This document shows, piece after piece, positions 18,559 to 29,327 of a stretch of DNA of 64,000 bases. A model generated the notes under the pieces. It made no database searches. It had not been told where the DNA came from and worked only from the letters and a program-made list of their open reading frames with translations. A program made the translations under genes and the position numbers. The stretch comes from Acidobacteriota bacterium. Lineage in GTDB: Bacteria; Acidobacteriota; Vicinamibacteria; Vicinamibacterales; UBA2999. The stretch covers positions 62,001-126,000 of the forward strand of contig JAUYQQ010000013.1 of the NCBI GenBank assembly GCA_030697165.1, read 5' to 3'. Positions within the stretch are counted from its first letter, which is position 1. Each line of letters starts with the position of its first letter.

Positions 18559-19839
18559 TCACGGCGCAATCCTCAATTCGGCGCCGTAGAGCGTCGTTCG
18601 GTCGTTGTCGCGGGCCGACCAGCGCAGCAACACTGCCGGATCCTTCTTCACCATGCCGCTAAACGCCGGCTTGCCGTTAACCGTGACGGTGACCGGCTTG
18701 GAGAAATCAATCGCGTCCGGCGACAGCAGAAGCGTGAACGCCGCCACGTCGCGCACCTTGGCCTCGAACGCATTGCCGGCGCGGATCACATCCACGCGAC
18801 CAGATAGCTTGGTGTGCTGAAAGAAACCCCGGTCCTTGAGTTCGGTTTCGCGCGACGCGTCTTGCCGCAGCTCGTCGATCACCAGCCAGCGGTTGCGGTT
18901 GAACTTGTCGGTGCGCTCGGTTTCCCACGACAGCTTCGGCGGATGGGCCACCCGCGGATGCTCGCGTACGAACTCTTCATACGGCTCGCGCTCGGTCGGC
19001 CACCACGCCGTGTTGTGGCCCGCGCCGGCCTGGGGGCGAAACACCAACGGCACGCCCATCGACTGGAACCACTTGATGTGCGGTTCGACCTGGGAGACGG
19101 GATACAGGTTGTCGAGCTCGCCGTTGACGATGTACAGCGGCGCGTTCGAGAGGTTGTTGCCGTACATCTCGCCATCGGCGCCGTTCTGCGGGCTGCGAAT
19201 CACGGAGATGCTGCCGTTCAACGGCAGGTACGATGCCCACAAGTTGGGCTCCTTGAGCGCCATGTAATAGACACCGGAGCCGCCGTCGGAAACCCCGGTG
19301 AGGTAGATCCGCGCCTCGTCGATGTTGTACTTGCGCTTGAGAACGTGAACGGCGCGCAGGATGTTATCGACCTGCTCTTCATCCCACCACTGCGCCGAGG
19401 CCCAGCCGCTGGGGTGCAGGTAGATCTGCTTCTCCCCCTCGATGCGGTTGCCCACCTTCGCGCCCTGGGCGGAGGTGGGATTGGGTGACGGACGACCGAC
19501 GCCGCCGTGGAGCTGCACGCGCAGTTGCCACTTCTCTGACGGGTCGTAGTCGGCCGGCACGTTAACGAGGTTGTTGAAGAAGGGGCCGGACTTCGACTTC
19601 CACCGCAGCGAGTACTCGCCCCGCTTCTCGTCACCAAACCCCCGGCCGTGCTTCAGCCGGGTGTAGGTGCTGTCGAAATCGACCCCGGCCGCCGCCAGTT
19701 GATTGGCGATTACCTGAGCGTCCTCGGGGTTTTCAGCAGACCAGAAACGCTCGAACAACAAAGCGGCGGGATCGGGAACTTGCGCCGAGACAATGGTCGT
19801 CAGTGCGATACCGGCCAGTAACGCCACCACGCGGCTCAT
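18559..19839 (-). CDS. Exported alpha/beta-hydrolase (PHB-depolymerase-like esterase)
   Basis: 426 residues from the ATG at 19839, which begins a signal peptide (cleaved after VSAQ). The nucleophile elbow is GVSDGGSG (GxSxG), preceded by a LRVQLHGGVG oxyanion strand and followed by an acid region (NGELDNLYP) and a histidine in GAGHNTAWW, the catalytic triad order of the esterase/PHB-depolymerase fold. The C-terminal ~100 residues look beta-rich and may be an accessory domain. Substrate not predictable. A TATCCT box lies 9 nt before the ATG. Confidence 0.75.
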   Translation of the reverse strand: MSRVVALLAGIALTTIVSAQVPDPAALLFERFWSAENPEDAQVIANQLAAAGVDFDSTYTRLKHGRGFGDEKRGEYSLRWKSKSGPFFNNLVNVPADYDPSEKWQLRVQLHGGVGRPSPNPTSAQGAKVGNRIEGEKQIYLHPSGWASAQWWDEEQVDNILRAVHVLKRKYNIDEARIYLTGVSDGGSGVYYMALKEPNLWASYLPLNGSISVIRSPQNGADGEMYGNNLSNAPLYIVNGELDNLYPVSQVEPHIKWFQSMGVPLVFRPQAGAGHNTAWWPTEREPYEEFVREHPRVAHPPKLSWETERTDKFNRNRWLVIDELRQDASRETELKDRGFFQHTKLSGRVDVIRAGNAFEAKVRDVAAFTLLLSPDAIDFSKPVTVTVNGKPAFSGMVKKDPAVLLRWSARDNDRTTLYGAELRIAP

Positions 19840-19860
19840 CACGCGGACAGGATAGCCCAA

Positions 19861-20364
19861 CTACACGCGAGGCGATTTAGCCGACGCCGCCGTGAGGGCG
19901 GCGATGAAGTGCTCGGGCCGATCGGGCGACACCACCAGGATCCCCTGCGGCGAGTCGATCACGACCGTGCGCTTGTGGTCCGTCACGTAGGCGCGATAGC
20001 GCCCGAGGGCCGCGTTGCTGAAACGACCGGTAAACCCGAACATGCCACCGTTGCCCCAGATGCGCCACGAGCCGGCCATCACATTGGGCCGTAGCCGGGC
20101 GCCAACCAGGCCCTCGAGCGGCCATCGGGTGTCCCAGCAGAGCCGCCGAATCCGGAGCTCGCGTGGCGCCACCTCGTATCCGCGGACCGTCAGCGTGACC
20201 GGGACCAGCAGAATCGCAAGCAGGACCGACCCGATCACGACGTGTCCTTGATACCACTGGGTGACGGTGGGAACGCCGACGGTGAACAGCGCGATGCCCG
20301 ACATCACCATCAGCTCGCGGCCCCAGGGCGCGGCGAAGTGACGGCGCGGCGATGGCGTGGTCAT
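19861..20364 (-). CDS. Membrane protein with bacterial PH-like domain
   Basis: 167 residues. Two hydrophobic segments (~18-32 and ~42-58) are followed by a beta-rich domain with RGYEVAPRELRIRRL and DSPQGILVVSPDRPEHFIAAL, resembling the small PH-like domains of bacterial membrane proteins (Pfam bPH_5/PH_10 type). The start overlaps the upstream Nudix gene stop (ATGA), so the two are translated together. No enzymatic motif seen; role unknown. Confidence 0.65.
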   Translation of the reverse strand: MTTPSPRRHFAAPWGRELMVMSGIALFTVGVPTVTQWYQGHVVIGSVLLAILLVPVTLTVRGYEVAPRELRIRRLCWDTRWPLEGLVGARLRPNVMAGSWRIWGNGGMFGFTGRFSNAALGRYRAYVTDHKRTVVIDSPQGILVVSPDRPEHFIAALTAASAKSPRV

Positions 20365-20993
20365 GGCAGGTCGAGGATAGCGCAGAACTCGGCCAGCACC
20401 ATGGCCGTGGCCCCCCAGACCTTTTCACTCTCGATGTCGAAGAATGGCACGTCAACCTCGACGCTTTGATGGCCGGACGTGCGCGTCTGCACTTCGCGCT
20501 TTACCGTGCCGGGATCACGCAGTTGCCAGAGCGACGGCTCGATGATGCGCGCCACCTCCCATTCGGCGCGATTGAAGACGGGCCGTGCCGGCACGAAGCC
20601 CACCACGGGATGCAGCAGGAACCGGCTGACCGGGATGTGCAGCGGCGTCAAGCGTCCCAACACTTGCACCGAACCGCGGGCCACGCCGATCTCCTCCTCG
20701 GCCTCGCGGATCGCGCAAGCCTCGATCGACTCGCCGTCTTCCACGCGCCCGCCCGGCAGCGACACCTGGCCGGTGTGGTTGCGCAGTCCAGAGCCACGGA
20801 CGGTCAGGGGCAGGTGGATGGTGTCGTTGTGGGGATAGATCAGGATGAGGGCGGCGGCATCGCAGGTGCCGTCAGGCAGCTTGAACGGATCCCATCCCAC
20901 GCGCGGGGACGGCGCCATGCGCAGTTGCGCGTCGAGGCCGGGCAGCGGCCGCGACAACGCGTCCTGCAGCCGCTGGGCCAGGTCGGCGGGCAC
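20361..20993 (-). CDS. Nudix hydrolase, CoA pyrophosphatase (NudL/YeaB) type
   Basis: 210 residues. The Nudix box is complete: GGRVEDGESIEACAIREAEEEIGV fits Gx5Ex7REUxEExGU. It is preceded by LTVRGSGLRNHTGQVSLPGG, the UPF0035 signature that separates coenzyme A pyrophosphatases from other Nudix enzymes. The expected reaction is cleavage of CoA or its derivatives to 4'-phosphopantetheine and 3',5'-ADP. It lies between two small membrane-protein genes in a three-gene run on the minus strand. Confidence 0.9.
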   Translation of the reverse strand: MPADLAQRLQDALSRPLPGLDAQLRMAPSPRVGWDPFKLPDGTCDAAALILIYPHNDTIHLPLTVRGSGLRNHTGQVSLPGGRVEDGESIEACAIREAEEEIGVARGSVQVLGRLTPLHIPVSRFLLHPVVGFVPARPVFNRAEWEVARIIEPSLWQLRDPGTVKREVQTRTSGHQSVEVDVPFFDIESEKVWGATAMVLAEFCAILDLP

Positions 20994-20996
20994 CCG

Positions 20997-21644
20997 TCAC
21001 CGTCCCGCGGCTGGACGAATCAGGAGGCCGCTCGTCGACACCATGACGTCGAACTCCGCCGGCTCGGCCACGCGCGCGAAGGTGCCCGAGCCATACTCGA
21101 CGTCGAGTAGCGGCGCCAGGGAGGCATAGCGGGTGCGCAACGCGAACAGGTCGACCCACCGGTCAGGCCTCAAGGTGTGAACCGTTCGGCGCGCCGCCCG
21201 CTCCTGCTCGACATCGTCATAGCGGCCGGCAATGCGGTCCAGCTCATAGGCGGTGTGCAGGCCGAACACATTGACCATGGGTTTCCATTTCAGGATGTGC
21301 GCGTCTACGTAGAGCGCGTCGCCGGCCAGTTCGTAGTAACTGGAGTCGGCGCGGCCGGGAATGTGGACCGTGGCCGAGAACAGCTGCGGCCCGATTGGCT
21401 GCACGACAATGCGGGCGGCCAGGTCCTCGCGCGTCAATGCCCGGTAGCCTTGCATGCCCACGCCAATCGCGCCGCTGAGCGCACCAAGCGAGAGCAGCAA
21501 CAAGCCGAGGAGGGTCCGCAGCACGAACCGGAACGGCCGCCGGCGCCGCAGCGCGACGATCCCGGCAATCACCAGGATGGCGCCAATCGCCAGGAAGAAC
21601 AGGCCGCCCAGCATCAGCGGCGAGGTCGTCAGCCCAGGTGTCAT
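20997..21644 (-). CDS. Two-helix membrane protein with periplasmic domain, unknown function
   Basis: 215 residues from the ATG at 21644. Two membrane helices (~8-32 and ~40-62, separated by RRRRPFRF) are followed by a ~150-residue soluble part beginning MQGYRALTREDLAARIVVQP. This resembles a widespread family loosely labelled 'cation/multidrug efflux' in databases, but nothing in the sequence supports transport. Its stop lies 3 nt before the Nudix start, so it is first in a three-gene operon. Confidence 0.6.
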   Translation of the reverse strand: MTPGLTTSPLMLGGLFFLAIGAILVIAGIVALRRRRPFRFVLRTLLGLLLLSLGALSGAIGVGMQGYRALTREDLAARIVVQPIGPQLFSATVHIPGRADSSYYELAGDALYVDAHILKWKPMVNVFGLHTAYELDRIAGRYDDVEQERAARRTVHTLRPDRWVDLFALRTRYASLAPLLDVEYGSGTFARVAEPAEFDVMVSTSGLLIRPAAGR

Positions 21645-21677
21645 ACATCCCCACCGTACCACGTGGACGTTTCGGTG

Positions 21678-21691
21678 GATACTCTTCAGGC
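21678..21691 (+). promoter_or_regulatory. -10-like GATACT, 8 nt before a GTG start
   Basis: GATACT (21678-21683) precedes the GTG at 21692 by 8 nt with no purine-rich ribosome site between. The 47-bp region separates two divergent genes. Confidence 0.4.
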
Positions 21692-22765
21692 GTGTCCTGG
21701 TTCGTTTTTGCCCTGTCCGCGGTGATCTTCTTTGTCGCCATGTGGCTCGTCGTGCCGGCGCCGACCATGACGCTGCTGCCGCTCGCGGTCGGCGGCCCTG
21801 AGATGAGCCCGTTGCTGTTGGTGCCGGCGCTGTTCGTGGCTTACCTTGCCTGGCGGACTCGCGGCCGGCCACGGCCCGCATCGCTCGGGCTGTCGGCAGT
21901 GGCGATCGTCCTGTTTTCGGTGCCGATGGTCCAATACCCGCGCAGTGCGCCGCTGTCGGTCACGACCTTGCTGGCCGGGATCGACATGGGCCAGTCGCGC
22001 CTGTTGCGCAACGTGCCACTCGGCACACCAGGCGGTGTGCCGCTCACGGTCGACATCTATCGGCCGATGAGCGACGGGCCGCACCCGGCCATTGTCCAGA
22101 TTTACGGCGGCGCGTGGCAGCGCGGCACACCGGCGAACGACACGGCGTTTGCGGCCCGCCTGGCTTCACGCGGACACGTGGTGTTCGCCATCGACTATCG
22201 CCACGCTCCCGAATGGAAATGGCCGACACAGCTGGACGATGTGCGCCTGGCGCTCGCGTGGGTGAAAGAGAACGGGCCGCAGTACGGCGCCGACGCGTCA
22301 CGGCTGGCGCTGTTCGGCCGCTCAGCTGGAGCGCAGCTCGCGATGGTGGCCGGCCTGCAGGACCCAGGCGTGAAGGCCATCATCAGCTTCTATGGACCGG
22401 TGAACCTCACCAACGGCTGGCTCAACCCGCCGCGGCCCGATCCGATCGGCTCGCGCAGCGTGCTCGAAGCCTTCATCGGTGGCACGCCGGCGCAGCTGCC
22501 GGACCGCTATATCGAAGCCTCGCCCATTTCGTATGTCTCCGCAGACGCTCCGCGGACGCTCCTGATCTACGGATCGCGAGACCACATCGTGCAGCCACAG
22601 TACGGACGAAGTATGTACGAGGCCCTGCGTAAGGCCGGAGCCGAATCGGAGTTAGTTGAAATACCGTGGGGCGACCACGCCTTCGACGCGCTGCCCGCGG
22701 GATTAAGCGGGCAGCTGTCGCTGTATCACGTCGAACGATTCCTCGCAGACGTCTTTCGCCGTTGA
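21692..22765 (+). CDS. Membrane-anchored alpha/beta-hydrolase (HSL/acetyl esterase-like)
   Basis: 357 residues from the GTG at 21692. Three hydrophobic helices (~1-20, ~30-48, ~58-76) precede a hydrolase domain. The domain has the oxyanion motif YGGAWQRG (HGGxW-like with Tyr for His), AIDYRHAPEWKWPTQLDD, the nucleophile elbow GRSAGAQ, an acid in YGSRDHIVQPQYG and the catalytic His in WGDHAFD, the order of esterase/lipase family IV. The active site probably faces the periplasm. Substrate unknown. Confidence 0.82.
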   Translation: MSWFVFALSAVIFFVAMWLVVPAPTMTLLPLAVGGPEMSPLLLVPALFVAYLAWRTRGRPRPASLGLSAVAIVLFSVPMVQYPRSAPLSVTTLLAGIDMGQSRLLRNVPLGTPGGVPLTVDIYRPMSDGPHPAIVQIYGGAWQRGTPANDTAFAARLASRGHVVFAIDYRHAPEWKWPTQLDDVRLALAWVKENGPQYGADASRLALFGRSAGAQLAMVAGLQDPGVKAIISFYGPVNLTNGWLNPPRPDPIGSRSVLEAFIGGTPAQLPDRYIEASPISYVSADAPRTLLIYGSRDHIVQPQYGRSMYEALRKAGAESELVEIPWGDHAFDALPAGLSGQLSLYHVERFLADVFRR

Positions 22766-22773
22766 CGCACGTC

Positions 22774-22802
22774 GGCGGCACTAAAGTGCCGCCCTCCTGG
22801 CA
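22774..22802 (+). repeat. REP element (full 29-bp copy)
   Basis: Identical to the copy at 18472-18500, including the palindrome GGCGGCACTAAAGTGCCGCC and the CTCCTGGCA tail. It lies between converging genes. A shortened tail (CTGCCCTCCCTGGC) follows about 10 bp later. Confidence 0.85.
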
Positions 22803-22828
22803 AACATGGACTGCTGCCCTCCCTGGCG

Positions 22829-25528
22829 CTACTTCCCCATCTGCGCGGCGGGCACCGCCGTCGACGGACCGTGGAACATGGCGTTGAAGATCAGCTTGAA
22901 CGTGGCGCGCGGCTGGGTGCGGAAGTCGACCTGGCTGCCGTAAGTCACCACGTAGCCCTTGCCGATGCGGAACGACAGGATGTTGGCCTGGTCCCGGAGA
23001 TACTCCTCACCGAGCAGCCAGCCGCTCTGCAGGATGTCCGTCGTCGGATAGCGCGACACCACCTGGGTGTCGATGTCGAAGCCCGGACGCAGGCGATAGG
23101 CCTGGTCGCCCTCGAAGAACACCGGCCACGCCGCAGGCATGCCCCACGCCACCGGGTTGTTCACGTCGAACTCGTTCTGCAGCAGCGAACCGGGGCAGAA
23201 GAACAGCGATTCGGGATCGGCCACGCGATCGCGCAGCGTCTGCATCAACCGCGCGGGGCTGCTGAACGCGTCGCGCAGCGTCGCATCGGCAGACGCGGTG
23301 GTGCCACCCGCCGCCGGGGCCTGCGGGCCAAAGCGCGGGCGGCCTTCAGGTAACGACTTTTCGATCGGCAGATCCAGCAGCTCGCGCGCCGTTTCCACCG
23401 CGGTGCCGATCGCCAGCAAGGTGCCGCCGTTCTCGACAAACGCCTTCAGCTTCTTCCAGCCGTCATCCCCGACGCCAAACGCCCACGACCATTCGGCCGG
23501 GTCGTTGCGCTTGGGATCGAGGCCGCTGACGATGCGGGCCTTCGAGGTGCCGGAGGGCAATAGGATCACGTCGTATTTCGCGTTGAGGTCGCCGGTGAAG
23601 TCCTGCGACTTCACGATCTCGTGGGTGATGCCGTATTGCTCGAGCATCCACAGCAGCCAGCCGCCCGGCATGTTGTTGGCGCCCTTCCAGAGACCAACTT
23701 TCGTCGTGGGCTTCAACCGGAAGCCGTCCACCGCGGGCGCGCGATCGACCGTGGTGACCGGCGCGCCCATTTCCCTCGCAGCCTTCTCGATAATCGGCTG
23801 GGCTGCCGCGGTCGGCGGAATCACCCAGGTGCCGGCCGGGTGTCCCTCGAACGCCTTCGCCGCGCGATAGACCGGCACGTTCGCCTTCTGCAGTTCCGTC
23901 ACGATCTTGAAGAACCCGTACGAGTCCGGCTTGACCAGATATGCGCCCTTGGGCCTCGCAGCGACGGTCGTCGGCACGGGCGCGACTTTCTTCACCATCT
24001 CGAGCGCGGCTTCGAACGGCTGCTCGACCTCGTCCACGGTCACGCCCGTCAGCATCCACAGCGTGTGGCCGGTCACGTCATAGGGCCGCTGCGGCGGACC
24101 GCCGGGAAACAACCGGAGGTCCGGGTAGACCTGCTTCTCGAGCATGGTCTTGGCGAAGGCGCCGTAGGGCTGCGCCGTCTTCACGACATACGACCCGGCC
24201 GCGTACTGCTTGCCGTTGGCGGTGAACGGCGCGGTGGCGCGATGAATCTCGACGTCGCCGAACTCAAGAATCTCGAGCATCTCGTAAGTGGCAAACTGAT
24301 CGCGCTGGGCCGCCGGCACGACAAACGCGTATGGCCCCTTGCTGTAGTTCACCCAGTCCTTGTGGACGGTGTAGAAGTTGTAGAGCCACTCGCGGCCGTA
24401 CTTGGCGACGTGCGACATGCCGGCGAGGGCGGCGGTGATGCCGTAGTCCATCTGCTGGCCAAGGGTCCAGGTGTCCTTCGAATACGGCACCGGGAAGTTG
24501 CCGCGCGATTCCTGCGGGCCGAGCGGACGACCCTTCTGCGGATTCACGAAGGGATCGGCCAGGTTGCCGCCGCTGTTGGCAATCTCGGTCAGGATGCGTG
24601 GCTGGCCGTGGTAAATCATGTACTGCCGGGCCGGCGACCACATGTCGTAGCTCTCGTGCCACGCGACGCCTTCCTTGCCCTCGCCGAGCAGCGCCGACGC
24701 CATCGCCTGCCCCACGGTCGCCTGGCCGAGCGCCAGCAGCGGATGAATGTTGACGTCAAAGGGATCGGTGAACGGCGGGACAAAGATTCGCGAGCCCTGC
24801 GGCCCCTGCTGGTGCATGTCGTGCGAGATGATCGGCTTGTACTTGTTCTGCACCAGCTCGATGCTCATCCGCGTTTCTTTCTGCGTGAACATGAACCAGT
24901 CGCGGTTGTCGTCGTGGCCGACGTACTTGTGGTACAGGTCCGGATACACGCGGTTGAACGGCGTGCCCTTGGTCTTGTACCAGTGATCGATCACCAGGTG
25001 TTGGCCGTCAGGATTCTGCGACGGCACCATCAGCACCACCGAGTTATCGAGGATTTCTCGAATCTGCGGCGAGTTCTCGGTGGCCAGCCGATGCACGATG
25101 TGGATGATGGCCTGGCCGTTCGAGACCTCGGTCGAGTGAATGGTGGCGTAGATGAAGTAGAACGGCTTGCCCTCGGCGGCGAGCGCCCGCGCCTCGGTGT
25201 CGGACAGCCCGCGCGGATCGGCGAGGCGGCGGTTGATTTCGACCAGCCGATCGAACTTCGCCAGGTTCTGCGGCGAGCTGATCCGCAACAGCGGATAACT
25301 GTTGCCCATTGTCGTCTTGCCCAGCTCTTCGTACTTCACGCGATCGGTCTGCGTCGCGATCAGCTGGAAATAATCGAGGATCTTCGGATAGCGCGCGAGC
25401 TCGCCGTCGGCGCCGATCTTGAAACCAAAGTACTGGTCGGGCGCAGGCACTCCCTGCTGGGCGGCCGCGCGACCATCGGATAGGGTGATGAGAGCAATGA
25501 GCGAAAGGGAGAACAGGATCTTGCGCAT
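22829..25528 (-). CDS. Exported M14-family zinc carboxypeptidase
   Basis: 899 residues with a signal peptide (cleaved after RAAAQ). The M14 zinc site is visible as IHSTEVSNG (HxxE, ~128-131) with a downstream SQNPDGQ block, and a later histidine in GHDDNRDWFMF or SHDMHQQ. The catalytic domain is followed by ~450 residues with a class-I-glutamine-amidotransferase-like segment (KAFVENGGTLLAIGTAVE) seen in large secreted M14 peptidases of soil bacteria. The ATG lies 5 nt after a TAGAAT box. The product probably trims peptides outside the cytoplasm. Confidence 0.88.
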   Translation of the reverse strand: MRKILFSLSLIALITLSDGRAAAQQGVPAPDQYFGFKIGADGELARYPKILDYFQLIATQTDRVKYEELGKTTMGNSYPLLRISSPQNLAKFDRLVEINRRLADPRGLSDTEARALAAEGKPFYFIYATIHSTEVSNGQAIIHIVHRLATENSPQIREILDNSVVLMVPSQNPDGQHLVIDHWYKTKGTPFNRVYPDLYHKYVGHDDNRDWFMFTQKETRMSIELVQNKYKPIISHDMHQQGPQGSRIFVPPFTDPFDVNIHPLLALGQATVGQAMASALLGEGKEGVAWHESYDMWSPARQYMIYHGQPRILTEIANSGGNLADPFVNPQKGRPLGPQESRGNFPVPYSKDTWTLGQQMDYGITAALAGMSHVAKYGREWLYNFYTVHKDWVNYSKGPYAFVVPAAQRDQFATYEMLEILEFGDVEIHRATAPFTANGKQYAAGSYVVKTAQPYGAFAKTMLEKQVYPDLRLFPGGPPQRPYDVTGHTLWMLTGVTVDEVEQPFEAALEMVKKVAPVPTTVAARPKGAYLVKPDSYGFFKIVTELQKANVPVYRAAKAFEGHPAGTWVIPPTAAAQPIIEKAAREMGAPVTTVDRAPAVDGFRLKPTTKVGLWKGANNMPGGWLLWMLEQYGITHEIVKSQDFTGDLNAKYDVILLPSGTSKARIVSGLDPKRNDPAEWSWAFGVGDDGWKKLKAFVENGGTLLAIGTAVETARELLDLPIEKSLPEGRPRFGPQAPAAGGTTASADATLRDAFSSPARLMQTLRDRVADPESLFFCPGSLLQNEFDVNNPVAWGMPAAWPVFFEGDQAYRLRPGFDIDTQVVSRYPTTDILQSGWLLGEEYLRDQANILSFRIGKGYVVTYGSQVDFRTQPRATFKLIFNAMFHGPSTAVPAAQMGK

Positions 25529-25536
25529 GCGCGATT

Positions 25537-25539
<3 letters not shown>
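25529..25539 (-). promoter_or_regulatory. -10 box TAGAAT, 5 nt before the start codon
   Basis: On the minus strand TAGAAT (complement of 25534-25539) is followed by 5 nt and the ATG at 25528. This leaves no leader for a ribosome-binding site. Confidence 0.55.
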
Positions 25540-27141
<1,602 letters not shown>

Positions 27142-27150
27142 GCGGTCTCG

Positions 27151-27231
27151 CCGGAGTCTACATCGGGACCAAATGTGGCGTCCGGCTTCTTGACCCGCCG
27201 TAGCTTTGGCGAAGGCGGTTAGCCGGACCGT
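27151..27231. repeat. REPIN-like element with another repeat nested in its arm
   Basis: The gap before the ligase gene carries a decayed copy of the 56-bp REPIN found in the kinase genes (GCCGGAGTCTACATCGG, then ACCAAATGTGGCGTCCGGCTT, finally TTAGCCGGACC). Its right palindrome arm is split by ~31 bp (about 27189-27219) of a different element, ending in CCGTAGCTTTGGCGAAGGCGG. The second element recurs inside the anti-sigma gene at 31262. Confidence 0.7.
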
Positions 27232-27244
27232 TCCGACATATCGA

Positions 27245-28348
27245 TTACCGCCGCTTGCGCCAGCGGGGACCGTGAATCGCGAGATCAACGGCATCGCCCG
27301 GGCTCTGGATGGCCAGGCCGTCGGCGCGCGCATCGCGCACGAACTGGGCGTCGACCTTGTGGATCCGCATGCGCACCAGTTGCTCTTCGGAAACGGTCAC
27401 AAAGCCGACGTCCTTCATCGCCCTGATGTAGTCGGGGGTGACCTTGTGGATGCGGAACTTTACCAGCTGGTCGATGCCCATGCCGCCGAAGCCAAGCGTC
27501 TTCTGCTGGTCCATCTCCTCGGCCGTCACCTTGTGGATGCGCATCTTCACCAGGTCTTCGGCCGCCACGTTCTTGTAGCCGCGCGCGGACAGCGCGTTGA
27601 TGAACTCCGGCGTCACCTTGTGGATGCGGAACTTGATCACGTCCTCGACCGACTGGCCGCGGATGCCGGCCGCCTGCAGCGCCTTGATGTTGGCCGGTGT
27701 CGCGCCGTGGATGGCCATGCGCACGAGGTCGTCGACCGCGATGTTCTTATAGCCAACACCGGCCAGGTCTCGCACGAACTCGGGCGTGACCCGGTGGATG
27801 CGCGTCCGGACCACGTCATCGAGCGACAGGTTCGCGTATCCGGCCTGCGCGAGACCGCGCACGTGGGCCACGGTCACGTCGATGACCGCCAGTCGGACCA
27901 CATCGTCTGACGACAAGTTGCGATACCCGGCCGCGCTCATGTTGGTGACGAAGGCTTGATCCGGCGTGAAGGTGTAAGTCCCGTTGCCCCGGCCCTGGTC
28001 GAAGGATCCGGTGAAGCGAAACGTGCCGGCCTCGCGGGTCCAGCTGAACTGGAGAGTGCTGGCGACGCCGGTTAAGGCCGATGCGGGGAGCCCTGCGAGA
28101 TCGCGGAGCCTGACGCCGAAGCCCCAGCGATTATCGCCGGCGGTGCTGCGCAGGTTGATCTGCACGCGCGGCTCCCCGTCATCGTCTCGCCACGTATTAC
28201 GGGTGTCGGCGGACCAGTCCCCTCGGTATGTGGCAGCTTGCGCTGGGGTCTGCCCGCCCTGAGCGAGGAGACGCGTGCCACCGGCACGCGCCTCCAAGTC
28301 GAAGGGCACGGTCAAAAGGGTGAGGGTGAAAAGGACGAGTCTTCGCAT
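27245..28348 (-). CDS. Exported protein with eight IHxVTP-type repeats
   Basis: 367 residues with a signal peptide. After an N-terminal beta region (~40-125) comes a chain of about eight ~29-residue repeats with consensus GYKNLSxDDLVRMRIHxVTPEFVRxL. The best copies contain [39 protein letters not shown] and [14 protein letters not shown] know this repeat from acidobacterial proteins, often near regulatory genes, but no function is established that I can name. The regular helical pattern suggests a solenoid binding surface. It is last of a five-gene minus-strand run headed by an ECF sigma factor. GAGGT lies 7 nt before the ATG. Confidence 0.72.
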   Translation of the reverse strand: MRRLVLFTLTLLTVPFDLEARAGGTRLLAQGGQTPAQAATYRGDWSADTRNTWRDDDGEPRVQINLRSTAGDNRWGFGVRLRDLAGLPASALTGVASTLQFSWTREAGTFRFTGSFDQGRGNGTYTFTPDQAFVTNMSAAGYRNLSSDDVVRLAVIDVTVAHVRGLAQAGYANLSLDDVVRTRIHRVTPEFVRDLAGVGYKNIAVDDLVRMAIHGATPANIKALQAAGIRGQSVEDVIKFRIHKVTPEFINALSARGYKNVAAEDLVKMRIHKVTAEEMDQQKTLGFGGMGIDQLVKFRIHKVTPDYIRAMKDVGFVTVSEEQLVRMRIHKVDAQFVRDARADGLAIQSPGDAVDLAIHGPRWRKRR

Positions 28349-28396
28349 CGCAGTGACCTCGAGCCATTGGATGGTCCGAGGCCACCGGAAGGTTGC

Positions 28397-29221
28397 TTAG
28401 CGCAGAATTTCCTCGAAAAACTTCAACGCCCTGGGGTCTTTCGACTGGCCGAGCCAGAACATGGCCTGCTTGCGCACGACCGGGTTCTTGTTGGTCCGCG
28501 CCTGCTGGATGAGCAGGGGCACCCCTTCGTCCTTTGGCAGTTGGCTCAGGGCGAACACGGCCTTCTTCTTCACCTCGGTGTCGGGGTCGTTCTCGATCGC
28601 CGCGGTGATGGTGCCGACGGCTTTCTGCCCGGCCCGCTGGGCCAGCCAGAACAGCGCGTTGCCGCGAATGCTGGCGGTGGCGCCGCGACTAGCGAGGCCA
28701 ATCAGCTCATCGAGCGGCTGCTGCCCTTCCGTCAGCGCCAGCACGGTCACCGCCTGGTCATTCAGCCGGCGGACGGAGTTTGCGCCCATGAACGTCTTCA
28801 TGAGGCCGACGCTGCCGCCGACCGTCACGTTGTTGAACCAGTGCACGGACTTGCCGCCCGCGTCGAGCGGACAGTTGGCCGAATAGGTCCGAATGCGGGT
28901 GATCTGCTTGTTCTCGACGCGGAACATCACGAAAAAGAAGTCCGCGGGTTCGAGCCGGATCGGGTCGGTCGACGGTGAGTACCGATTGCCGTTGCTCCAG
29001 TTGTCACACATCTCGTGCTCACCATCGATGAGCGGTTGGGTGTAACCGATCCAGGTCGGCTCGCTGAGCGTACCGGCAAGGGCTGGCAGGTCCTTGCCGA
29101 TGTTGGCGGTGGCGTGAGGCTCGAGACGCCCGTTCGAGAGGCGGGGCGTTTGCGCGGCGGCAACGGAGGCTATCAGGAGACAGGCAACCGCCAGAAGCGG
29201 TTGCCTCCACTGCGCCCTGAT
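28397..29221 (-). CDS. Exported HEAT-repeat protein, start codon unresolved
   Basis: The C-terminal ~130 residues contain HEAT-type helical repeats (ASIRGNALFWLAQRAGQKAV, TEVKKKAVFALSQLPKDEGV, PVVRKQAMFWLGQSKDPRAL). The first internal ATG (29011) would cut off a clear signal peptide encoded upstream in the same frame (WRQPLLAVACLLIASVAAAQ). No ATG, GTG or TTG precedes that signal in frame; the frame simply runs into the 7-bp tandem array. The ATG at 29331 is out of frame by one base. Either translation starts at an unusual codon, or repeat-number change or an assembly error has separated the gene from its start. Confidence 0.62.
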   Translation of the reverse strand: MRAQWRQPLLAVACLLIASVAAAQTPRLSNGRLEPHATANIGKDLPALAGTLSEPTWIGYTQPLIDGEHEMCDNWSNGNRYSPSTDPIRLEPADFFFVMFRVENKQITRIRTYSANCPLDAGGKSVHWFNNVTVGGSVGLMKTFMGANSVRRLNDQAVTVLALTEGQQPLDELIGLASRGATASIRGNALFWLAQRAGQKAVGTITAAIENDPDTEVKKKAVFALSQLPKDEGVPLLIQQARTNKNPVVRKQAMFWLGQSKDPRALKFFEEILR

Positions 29222-29325
29222 CCCCGATCCCTGATCCCTGATCCCTGATCCCTGATCCCTGATCCCTGATCCCTGATCCCTGATCCCTGATCCCTGATCC
29301 CTGATCCCTGATCCCTGATCCCTGA
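29221..29325. repeat. Array of 15 heptamers (TCCCTGA)
   Basis: Fifteen head-to-tail 7-bp units TCCCTGA (the first is TCCCCGA) fill the space between two HEAT-repeat genes. The upstream gene's stop overlaps an ATG (ATGA) just before the array. All frames through the array are open, cycling S-G-I-R-D-Q-G on the minus strand, and adding or removing one unit shifts the frame. Short versions of the same heptamer occur inside kinase genes at 46096 and 58000. Confidence 0.9.
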
Positions 29326-29327
29326 CT

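Noticed and set aside
23621-25483. 620-codon plus-strand frame opposite the M14 carboxypeptidase
   Set aside because: The composition is typical of an antisense shadow and there is no promoter or ribosome site; the minus-strand gene has a signal peptide and zinc motifs.
29221-29325. Heptamer array considered as a CRISPR or iteron origin
   Set aside because: No spacers, unit of only 7 bp, and no cas or rep gene nearby.
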